From assembly GCF_000315625.1 (NCBI RefSeq), contig NW_005434634.1, positions 517,646-581,645 on the forward strand: a DNA stretch of 64,000 nt, written 5' to 3'. Under the pieces are notes generated by a model. That model saw nothing but the letters and a program-made list of their open reading frames with translations, was not told the DNA's origin and did not search any database. Below are positions 55,544-64,000 of the stretch, piece after piece (positions within the stretch are counted from its first letter, which is position 1; every line of letters begins with the position of its first letter). Origin of the DNA: Guillardia theta CCMP2712. Lineage: Eukaryota > Cryptophyceae > Pyrenomonadales > Geminigeraceae. A program made the position numbers and the translations under genes.

Positions 55544-55911
55544 ATGATCTTCATCAGGCCGGACGATGAGCAATCTACGACAACCGTTCATGGTAAAGCT
55601 CCCATGTACGAGGATAGGGGAGGAGACGCAAAGTCCTTTGCTCGAAGAGGAAACGCCCTGTCGGATGTCACCAACTACCTCCAACCAAACTCATCAAAGC
55701 AGAACTTTCAGCAGGCAGACATGGCAAAGAAACGGCAGATGACATCAGGAGGGTTAGGACGGATTGATCCGATGCATCAGAGCATGAAGCCTGCAGGCAA
55801 GCAGTTGCATCATGACGCTTCTCGGCAATCCATGCAGTCATATTATGTTGACCAAGAAAACCAATACAAGACTATGCAGTACCCTCAACCTCAACAGAAG
55901 AAGCTACAGCC

Positions 55912-55950
<39 letters not shown>

Positions 55951-57684
55951 GCAGTCGGTTCGCCTGCAGATCCAGCAAACTTCAGGCACTAGACAGCAGA
56001 CCACCTTCCAACCCCCGCAACAGCCACACCATCAGCAACAATTTCAGCGCCATCAGCAGCATCAGCAGCAGCAACAACTACTTCTACAGCAGCAGCAAGT
56101 ACAGCAGCAGCGCCAGTACCAAACGCAGCAGCAGCAGCAGCAGCAGCAGCGTGGACAGCAAGGATCCTTCCAGTTCTTCCCTCTCTTCAACCGCCAAGTC
56201 TACCAGGCCCGAGATCAAGCGCCTGTTCGGAGCCAGCAGGTCCAGGCATACAGTCAGTACCAGTCGAGCGATTACATGGCCGCGCGATCTGCTGACTTGC
56301 AGCGACAAGCCATGAACAGGGGGGCACCAGCACCTGCCGACCTGACTTATCAGATGCTCTACTCTGCCCAAGTCGCCAGCGTGCCGACGGCTTTTGCTCA
56401 GTCTTACATGATACCTCAGAAGAACAGGAAGAAGAAGCGAACTGGAAAGAAGCAGCCTGTTGTTCGGGGTTACAACCCCCTCCTCAGCCCCCTCACCGAG
56501 AACACCCTGGGTGAGTTGTCAACCCCCGCCAGGACGGAGCTGGAGAAGGAGATCTGTGCTAAGTACTCGATCCCTTACATTCCGTCGCCTCTGGCTGATG
56601 CAGATGAGGTCGAAGTTCTGGTCACCCAAGAGAATGCGCGGCCCGGAGATGTGGTGAAGATTGCCAAGGAATTCGCTCGACTTCCCTTCTTCAGAAAGTA
56701 CTCAGGACGAACAGGTGGGATGTTTGTAGGTCATGCTGCGGCCTATTGAGGCTGACTAGTTCGTCTGACAGGTCTCTTGTTGCGAAGCTGCGAAGCTCCT
56801 GGAGGGAGCGGGTGGATTGTGAACTTTGGGGAGCATCTTGGAAAGCAGTTTTTCTGCACAGGAGGGGAAGGAAAGATGAATCACCTGGCGCATTACATCC
56901 CTTCCAGAAAAGATTTCATCGACGAGACCCTTACACGAAAGTTCCTCGACGAGTCTTTCAAGGCAACGCAGGAGCAGAGCAGGAAAGAGAGTGCGGATCA
57001 CAGGTCGGCGGTCAAGAGGGAGGAAGCAAAGTCTTCGACGGTGTTGCGCGAGAAAACGCAGGACGGAGTTAACGGCCATCATAGCAAGTCGAAGCGACAT
57101 GTCGATCAGCTGGAGGCCCCTGGTAGTGAGAGGGACGACGAGCCTGCGCTCGAGTCTGCCCAGAAGATGTCCAAGAATACGCAGGATGTTGTAGCTGAGA
57201 GTCAGCTGGAAGACAGGAAGAAAAGCTTTTGGATCCCAGAGCTGCAGTCCTTGTACTCTGACATCGACGCTCGAGGTCGAGACAAGGTTGAAGCCGCAAG
57301 TCTTGTCGTGTCTCTTGTCTGATGTTGTCGATCCCAGGCTCACCAGCCTTGTGCTTCCATTGCCGCCAAGAACGAGACTCAAGAAGCGGGAAACAGCAGT
57401 GCCAGTCAGGGGGAGGTAACAAAGAAACCCGATGAAGAGAGGTAGAGCACTGACATGGGGGATGCAGAAGAAGAAGCAATCGACGAATGTTCTCGGAGCA
57501 TCCGAATGCAACAAGATTGGTAGCGACAACAGCGCGCAAGGGAATGTTGAAGGACGCCAGCAAGAGCTGGGAAAGGAGGGCGGCAGGTAAGAAACTTATC
57601 CTCCTGCTCCAGCCTTTGATTTCTCTACGTAGCGAGAGAAAGTTGAAGCTGCACAACCCCCTCGATCTCCTCAAGGTAGGCTGA
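55544..57684 (+). CDS. Glutamine-rich protein of unknown function
   Basis: The ATG at 55544 opens a 1,171-nt first exon (to 56714). Introns follow at 56715–56771 (57 nt), near 57.29–57.34 kb, 57.41–57.47 kb and 57.59–57.63 kb, with phases agreeing. The first third is dominated by Gln runs from CAG tracts (55905–56160) interspersed with His/Pro/Tyr, a prion-like composition. After a basic stretch (NRKKKRTGKKQPV, possible nuclear signal) there is a compact folded-looking region: LLSPLTENTLGELSTPART, EICAKYSIPYIPSPLADADE, SGWIVNFGEHLGKQFFC, HYIPSRKDFIDETLTRKFLD. A charged tail ends ERKLKLHNPLDLLK. Family not recognised; a role in RNP or transcription assemblies would fit the composition but is only a guess. 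The 3' end may extend by another exon. Confidence 0.7.
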
Positions 57685-57691
57685 GGGCCCT

Positions 57692-57729
<38 letters not shown>

Positions 57730-58424
57730 TCTCACTCAGGCTCTTCCTCGTCCTCTCACTCTTCTCCTCATCATCATCTTGATCCTCATCTTCTGATGTC
57801 TGACTCGAGCGGCAGCATGGATCCCCGACGTTCTGGTTGGCTTAATGATCTGATCTGATCGCCAACACATACTAACAGCTGGAGCCGAGCTGAACTGACA
57901 ACTGAGATGAGACTACTAATGTGAGAAAAATTAAATATCTCGCTTCTGGTACACTATGTACATGCACACAACAAAACCTTGCGGCCCCGGGTCTCTTCCG
58001 CCCATCAGTCTCCTCCTCCTCCCGGTCGTCCGACGTCGTCTCGCCGCAGTGAGCGACCGGGCCCGCCGCCGGGTGACTCACTCGCGGAAGTTTGCCTAAA
58101 AAAAGAAGAAACTGTAAAAGAAAACAAAAACTTTTTTTATTTTTCGTGAGGTATGGCGCGAGCAGGGATAGCGGTGATGGTGATGCTGGTTCACTTGACG
58201 GGAGGAGGAGAGACGAGGAGAGGAGGAGGAGGAGGAGGAGGAGACCTGGAGGAGATCAGACTGGCGCATGCTGGTAGCTCCTACCTGAACCTCCTCGATA
58301 CAAGAAGGAGATGCGACTCCTCGAGCTTGAAAATGGTTAAAACACTTGGCTTTGCCATGCTGGCTTAGGGCGACTAACTTTCTTGGCATCTAGTTACGCT
58401 TGAGAGGAGGACAAAGAAGAAGAT
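57685..58424. other. Intergenic region before TSR1
   Basis: Contains a TCCTGC hexamer array (~57689–57730), TCATC-rich sequence, a palindrome-rich CG stretch around 58000–58080, an A-rich stretch (58095–58140) and a GGAGGA tract (~58198–58255). A short frame at 58153–58368 begins MARAGIAVMVMLVHLTGGG, signal-peptide-like, but the rest is repeat-derived, so I do not call a gene. Confidence 0.45.
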
Positions 58425-59723
58425 ATGAGGGAAGTCAGGGAACCAGGAAGAATGATGACAGGAGGCCAGGCAAGCATGCTCTTCAGTAAATTTTCAGAAT
58501 CCGCTCACTATGTTTCAGATTCGTCGCCTAGGATGTTCTTGTTGGTGTCGATGACAGACTCAGCCGACCCTGGTTCATGTTCACAAAGCAAAACAAGTAT
58601 CTGACAGTCATGCAACAGAATGCATCGTCAACGATGTGATCAAAGCCTGCGCTGAAGATGTAGAAAGCAACGAAGACGAACCATTTCCGTCAATTGGTCG
58701 CACCGTCAGGTGCTGTGCATATGTGGCAGGTGGCTGATGTGACTGGAACGTGAGCAGGTTGTCGAAGAGATGTACTGGAGTACATTCAAAGCGAGCAACG
58801 TTCTTGCTGGCTCCACGGAAGGACCCCACCCATCTCCTAGATCTCCTCAAGGTCGTGGACGGAGTAATTCTATTGCACGCAGGTGAAGTTGACTCCCTCC
58901 CTTTTCCCTCTCCTCATCTTCAAGCCCAGGCGTTGAAATGCCTTCTCCCTCCTCCATGACGCACTCGCTCGACGGCTATCGGCTCCTTCCTGGTGGCCAT
59001 GGTGCTCTGGCAGTGAACCTTCTGCGAGCTCAAGGGCTACCTGCTATCGTCGCTGCCTCGTACGATGACAAGAACCTGTCGTCGTCAGTGAACGTCAAGG
59101 TTGCCTCAGCTTCTCGTCCTCCTTGTGACCGCAGCATGCAGATTCGGAAGGGGAGGGCGCAGTTTCTATGCGCAGGTACGAAGCAAGGGCAGTGAGTTAT
59201 CATGACGATTTCGGCAGAGGGACTGGGCGAGGAGAAGGATTTGAGACCGTTCGACCTGCACGACAAGCAGCAAGTTGAAGGTGTGAGCGCCTCGTGGGTC
59301 TTGTTCGATGACGAGGATGGGGCAGGCATGATCCGCTCTCTCATGAACCGAGAGCCCAAAGGGCCGGCATGGCGGCAACCATACGCCTACATGATGGCGA
59401 GCAATTGCTACTTCTCCTCCTACGTGAACAGCTCAAGTGAGGCCGATGAGATGCTGGAGAATGGGAAGGAGGGGACGAGCGAGAAGCTCGTGACTACCGT
59501 CGTGATCGAAGGATTCCTCCGCTCCCGGCCTCTGAGCGCGGATCAGCTCGTGCACGTGTCAGGAGTTGGAACGTTCAAAGTTCACTCGATCTCGCTGACT
59601 TCTCCAAGCAAGGAGTTGATCAGCAAGAGGAAGTTCTCACCGACAGAGAAAGTCGGAGAGCAGGAGAGCCGACCAGAGAACGATCAGGAGGACGAGAGTG
59701 AACATGCGAATCTGGATGTCGGT

Positions 59724-59758
<35 letters not shown>

Positions 59759-62533
59759 GGAGGAAGGGGAGCACGGACCAGCTTCTAAGAGGCTCCGTAA
59801 ACCAGAATACTTTCAAGATTGGGAAGGTGCCGCAGTTGACGGCATTTCTGAAGCCGAAGAGGTAGGAGACCATAAGGAGGGCAGGCAGGTCGAAGCAGCC
59901 GGTGGAGTGAGAGAGGAAGGGAGCAACGTTTCTGGGATCCAAGAGCGGCTCCAGGAGGTTAAGACGAAGCGACACATTGCAAGCTTGTTCGTGGGGACGG
60001 AGAAAAAGAAGATGCATCCTCATACCGCCTCCTTCCTCGACGAGCGAGACCCTTCCAACCCCCTCAAGATGTTCTCCAACCTTCGTTCCCTCTCTGCTGC
60101 CCAGCAAGCCCTGCCGCTTGATGGCAAAGCTGACGGCGAAGTGAACGGCGTTGCGCTTGTTTCCCATCAAGGCGGCAAGGCTGAACGGCGACTGCGAGCG
60201 CAGCTGAGAGGAGATGAGTGGGAGTTCCTAAAGGGGCTGGAAGGTAGGGAGAGTCTTTGTACGCGGGAGGGTTCAAGTCTAAGTGACAGGACTGGGAGAG
60301 AAGATCGACTTGGAGGCAGAGAAGGCTGAGTACCTGAGACTTCGAAGGTGCGGGAGGGATCAGTGAGGGAAGAGGAGGAGGCAGGAAGCTGGAGAAGGAG
60401 GGAGGGAGGGAGGGAGGGAGGGAGGGAGGAAAGGAGGCTGGTTTAATTAGCAGCAGGGAAATTGAAGATCAAATTCTATTTCCGGATGAAGTTGACACGC
60501 CGCTCAACGTCTCCGTCGTCGACGTGATTCCCCTGCCTCCCTCGTCTGACCTTCTTCATCCCAACCTTCTACCTCGCTTCCTCTACCTATGTCCCTTCCT
60601 CTGCCTCCCGTCCTCTCTCTCTCTCCCCTCCTCTGACTTTGTGCAGACGTACGGCGACTTCACCCCCCTGCACGATCTTGAGAAAGCCTCTTGGGACCCA
60701 ACAGCCAACCTGCCAGCAGAGTATCGGTGAGATCAGCATTCCACATGCCTCATCCTCCTCCTCCTCCTCCTCCTCCTCCTCTCCTCCTCCTCCTCCTCCT
60801 CCTCCTCCTCCTCCTCCTCCTCCTCGCAGTTTTCAACTTCATGATCCTTTCGACTGTCTCGGCCTCATCTCGTCCTCTCGCTCCTCTATTTTCCCCGTCG
60901 CTGGGCCTCATCGACTCATCTCAGTCTCGCAGACGAATCTATCAGTTCAGCAACTTCAAGGTCAGACCGTCTTGCCTGTCGTCGCGTCTGAGCGACTTCA
61001 GGGGATCCAAAAGCGATCGTTGAAGGCCAACGACCAATTCCTCAAGTCAGCCAATGCAGGAGAAGTGGAGGTGATCATCTCGACTTGACCTCCTCCTCCT
61101 CCCTCCACCTTCTCCATCTGCCTGCTTCCTTGATGGTTTCACTTTCTATTCCAGGCCGCTCAGCCAGGGCAACACATCGCCGTCAAGCTTCTTGGAGTTC
61201 CCGAGGGACAGGCAGGAGGAGGAGGAGGAGTTCGGTGGGGCGGGAGAGGGGAGGGAGCAAGGGGAGAGGGGAGGAGGAAGAGGAGGAGTTGCGAGCCATT
61301 CGCTGAGGAAGAATCAGGTCGATGCGATCATGCGGATGCACGTTGAAGGCAAACCAGTGCTATTGTCCTCCGTTCTTCGACATGAGAACAAGAGGCAAGG
61401 AGAGCGGGGAGGAGTGGAGAAGAAAGATGAGAGATGGGGAGAGGAGAGGAGAGGAAGGGAGAGGTGAGAGAAGGGACGATGAGAGGAGAAGAGAGAAGGG
61501 AGGAAGAGAGAGGAGAGGGATGAGAAGGGAAAGGAGAGAAGCGAAGGGAGAGGAGGAGGGATTGCCCTGACACCTATGCAGAGGACTGCTGAACATGCAA
61601 GTGGACAGACACGCGAGCCTTCCAGAACGAGAGATTGTTGAGAGCGAGGATGTAAGAGAGGAGGAGGAGGAGGAGGACCAGGAGGAGAGAGAGGCTGAGG
61701 GCCTTGTAGGAGCTGGAGTTCCACCTGGGGTTCAGACGAGAATCCGGTCGTCCGATTTTCTCGCATGCTGTCGGCAGCACCAGCACGGGACAGTTGAAAT
61801 TCATTGTGCAGAAATTTCTACTGTACGAGAAAGGTAAGGGAGGAGGAGGAGGAGGAGGATGGACATAACTGGCAGCAGGCAAGGTCTTTGCTTCCATCTT
61901 CGCTCCAACCGTGTTTCCCAACGTTCCTGTCCTGATGTTTCGTCCCAAAGACTCTAGGTGTCCCTTTGCTGCTCGCATCTCCTTCTGATCTCATCTCATC
62001 TCATCTCATCTCATCTCATCTCGTCTCATCTCGTCTCTATCCAGGCTTGTGGGCACGGGCACAACCATTGACATGGATTGCGATCGGATCCTCTTGAAGA
62101 GAATCACCTTGACAGGATATCCCTACAGGCACCTCTTCTTCTCCTCCTCCTCTCTCCTCCTCCTCCTCCTCCTCCTCCCCCTCCTCCTCCTCCCCCTCCT
62201 CTTCCTTCTCTCCCTCCTCTTCTCTTCTCCTCTCCTTATCGTCGTTCAGGATCCACAAGCTCACTGTTGTCGTCCGCTGGATGTTCTTCTTCGAATCCGA
62301 CGTTCGCGCCCTGACCGGCTGCAAGCTGGTGAATCTCGAGCTCTCACTTCCCAGCTGACCGCCAGCAGACGAGCAAGTTTGGGCTCGAGGGGGAGCTGCT
62401 GGGGCCTCTGGGAACGCGCGGGCTGATGAAGACCAAGTGGAGCGACAGCGTCTCGTTCAAGGACACAGTCTGCCTGCACCTCTACAAGCGAGTCTTCCCT
62501 TCCCCCCTCTCTCCCCCCTCCCCTGTCTCTTAG
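58425..62533 (+). CDS. TSR1: Ribosome biogenesis protein TSR1 (40S maturation factor)
   Basis: Multi-exon gene whose exons align in order with TSR1, the GTPase-like factor on late pre-40S particles. Seen: THLLDLLKVVDGVILLHAG and NLLRAQGLPAIVAAS (GTPase-like domain, lacking a P-loop as in TSR1), PYAYMMASN ... EGFLRSRPLSADQLVHVSGV (beta-barrel domain), an acidic tract with an Asp run (~59.72–59.77 kb), FPDEVDTPLNVS (60.49 kb), SWDPTANLPAEYR, RIYQFSNFK, QHIAVKLLGVPEG, ELEFHLGFRRESGRPIFSHA, KVFASIFAPTVFPNVPVLMF, DRILLKRITLTGYPYR, VVVRWMFFFESDVRALTGCK, GPLGTRGLMKTKWSDSVSFK and DTVCLHLYKRVFP. Introns are often TCC-rich. The start (58425) and first two exons are uncertain; the stop at 62531–62533 is the first after the conserved end. 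Confidence 0.88.
60734..60825 (+). repeat. TCC tract in a TSR1 intron
   Basis: Nearly continuous (TCC)n of about 80 bases ending at the acceptor-like CGCAG at 60830, forming the polypyrimidine tract of the intron. Confidence 0.85.
61988..62037 (+). repeat. TCATC pentamer array in a TSR1 intron
   Basis: About ten 5-bp units (TCATC/TCGTC) ending just before the acceptor CCAG at 62044. Confidence 0.9.
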
Positions 62534-63119
62534 TCTTCCCCTCCCTTCTCCTTCCCTCTAACTCCCTTCCCTTCTCCGTTTTCGCTCTCTCTTCCTCCAC
62601 CACTGCTGTCCCTCCTCCTCTAGTTCTTTTTTCCTTCCTCGCCCTTGGCTTCATAGGTCCAATCCCTCCTCCTCCTCCTCCTCCTCCTCCTCCTCCTCCT
62701 CCTCCTCCTCCTCCGCCTGCCTTCCATCCCCTCAGCCTCATTTTCAACGAGCAGCAAAGAGCAGCGGTTTGTTGTCTTGTCCTTTCAATCATTTCTGTAC
62801 AGCTTTCTTCCACCCCTCATATACTCCTTACCCTCCTCCTCCTTCTCCTCCTCTTTCATTACCTCCTCTCCTCTTTGCGCTCATCACGGATGAGCTTCTT
62901 CTTCGTCGTCAGTCATCCAATCGCCTGCTCACTCGTCAAACCCTTCTTGTCCTCGTCTCTCTTCACATCAACTCCTCCTCCTCCTCCTCCTCCTCCTCCT
63001 CCTCCGCCCCTTCCCAGCCTTCTCACCATCCTCATCGCCTTCTTCGTCCTGTTCATGCCATCATCACAACGACAGGAAAGAAGCGAGTCCTTACCTCCAT
63101 CGCCACGTTGTCGTTGCCG
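62534..63119. other. Intergenic region between convergent TSR1 and TPR gene
   Basis: Pyrimidine-rich throughout, with TCC tracts at ~62664–62714 and ~62973–63005. Long open frames across it encode only Pro, Ser or Leu runs. Transcript 3' ends probably lie here. No gene is supported. Confidence 0.5.
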
Positions 63120-64000
63120 TCACGCTGCCAAGTACATGAGAGGGGGAGCGAGGGAGGAGGAGCGAGGGAGGAAGAGCGAGGGAGGAGGAGCGAGGGAGGA
63201 GGAGCACCGACCAGATTCTTTTCGATCTCTTCGTGCAGCTCCTGCAGCCTGGAAGCCTGGAAGACGCAGTGAGAGGAGGAGGCTCAGTGAGAGGAGGAGG
63301 CTGACCTGGTCCTCATCTTCTACGCCCTCTTGCTCCAGAATCTGAGCGAGTAGAGTGAGAGAGGAAGACAAGGAGGGAAAAGAGGCAGAGGGGCACGGGG
63401 CAGGTTGAGGGAAAGGGGAGGAGAAGGTAGAGAGATTCACCTTGATGGCGGACAAGGTGCAGTGATGAGCGGCCGAATGAGCTCCTCGATGAAAATGAAT
63501 CAAAGCCTGAACCTCGTCAATGCAGCAACCACTGCTTCCTCCCCCTCTTCCTCCTCCTCTTCTGCTCCTCTGCTCCTTCCTCCCTCTCTTCCTGACCCCT
63601 TCTCCTCGTCTCCTTCCTCTCCTTACGTACCAGGAGGTACCAGGTCTCAACGTATTGATCGTCCACTTGGAGGAGGAGATTTCCAAACTGACAAGACAAC
63701 TCAGCGATGAGGGAAAGAAGGAGGGGAAGGAGGAGAGGAGAGGAGAGAAAAGGGGAAGCAGGAGGGAGGGGCGGGAAATTAGGAGGGGACGAGAGGGGAA
63801 GCAGGAGGGGAGGGGAGGCGAAGGGAACAACGAGGAGGAGAATTTGAGGAGGAGGAAGGAGGAAGGAATGGCGAGTAGGAAGGAAGACAAGGTGGGGGAC
63901 GAGACTTCTCACCTCCTCTGCTTCATCGAGCTGCTCGAGCTCGATCAACAACTTCAAAATTCCTGTCGACTTGTCACATCCTCTTGATTCTTCATCTTCT
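63120..64000 (-). CDS. TPR protein resembling ribosomal-protein L4 chaperone Acl4 (5' end beyond window)
   Basis: C-terminal part of a minus-strand multi-exon gene running off the right edge. Exons read STGILKLLIELEQLDEAEE (~63.96 kb), then LSCQFGNLLLQVDDQYVETW then YLL (~63.66 kb), HFHRGAHSAAHHCTLSAIK (~63.45 kb), AQILEQEGVEDEDQ (~63.32 kb) and LQELHEEIEKNL (~63.23 kb). The DD-x-x-VE-x-WYLL block and the acidic C-terminal helices resemble the TPR chaperone Acl4 of fungi and its plant relatives, which escorts Rpl4 to the nucleolus. The final exon may run into repeat-derived sequence to a stop at 63120. Identification from short matches only. Confidence 0.45.

Noticed and set aside
58153-58368. 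Small signal-peptide gene upstream of TSR1
   Set aside because: Only the first ~19 residues look real; the remainder is a GGA repeat translation, and the opposite strand is equally open.
62437-63345. 302-residue plus-strand frame rich in Pro, Ser and Leu
   Set aside because: The first part is the last TSR1 exon in another frame; the rest translates TCC tracts. No protein-like conservation.

Overview
This is nuclear DNA from a eukaryote. Most genes are split by very short GT–AG introns (typically 42–57 nt where I could reconstruct them). Genes lie closely packed on both strands, and low-complexity TCC/GGA, CTG and penta- to heptanucleotide repeats fill many introns and intergenic gaps. Two proteins, a TypA/BipA GTPase and a CPBP protease, begin with a signal peptide followed at once by an Asp-Ala|Phe junction. 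That is the presequence style of algae with a secondary plastid of red-algal origin. With the compact introns and dense packing, my best guess is a cryptophyte of the Guillardia theta type, but this is inference and no marker gene here proves it.

Region 1–22.5 kb is rich in cilium and centriole genes. It opens with a polycystin-1-like protein whose reading frame stops after the fifth membrane segment. After an oppositely oriented plastid-type CPBP protease gene comes a separate six-segment polycystin-2-type channel gene on the original strand. Then follow a tubulin-tyrosine-ligase-like (TTLL) enzyme, an apparent PIBF1/CEP90 ortholog and a divergent kinesin. The polycystin pair is the most interesting feature: the two halves of a polycystin-1 molecule appear as two neighbouring genes.

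Region 22.7–33 kb holds proteins with signal-like N-termini: a PPR-like protein, an unknown protein, a GT41 (OGT-type) glycosyltransferase with TPRs, a pyrimidine-nucleotide-carrier-like SLC25 protein, and plastid TypA.

Region 33.7–47.6 kb contains a coiled-coil protein with probable tandem RWD domains (KNL1/Spc7-like), a DEG9-like serine protease, a WW-domain protein, a weakly supported hypothetical gene, an armadillo–F-box-like–LRR protein, and the bifunctional proline-pathway enzyme P5CS.

Region 47.9–64 kb contains a membrane-anchored RWD–SANT–CHY zinc-finger protein, an unrecognised gene, a WD40/coiled-coil protein, a glutamine-rich protein, the ribosome-assembly GTPase-like protein TSR1, and a partial TPR gene resembling the Rpl4 chaperone Acl4 running off the right edge.

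I reconstructed exons by hand. For six genes (the PKD2-like channel, kinesin, TypA, P5CS, the unknown protein at 23.7 kb, and the WD40 gene) the spliced length came out as a whole number of codons. The other multi-exon genes are approximate at some junctions. I found no tRNA, rRNA, CRISPR array or insertion sequence.
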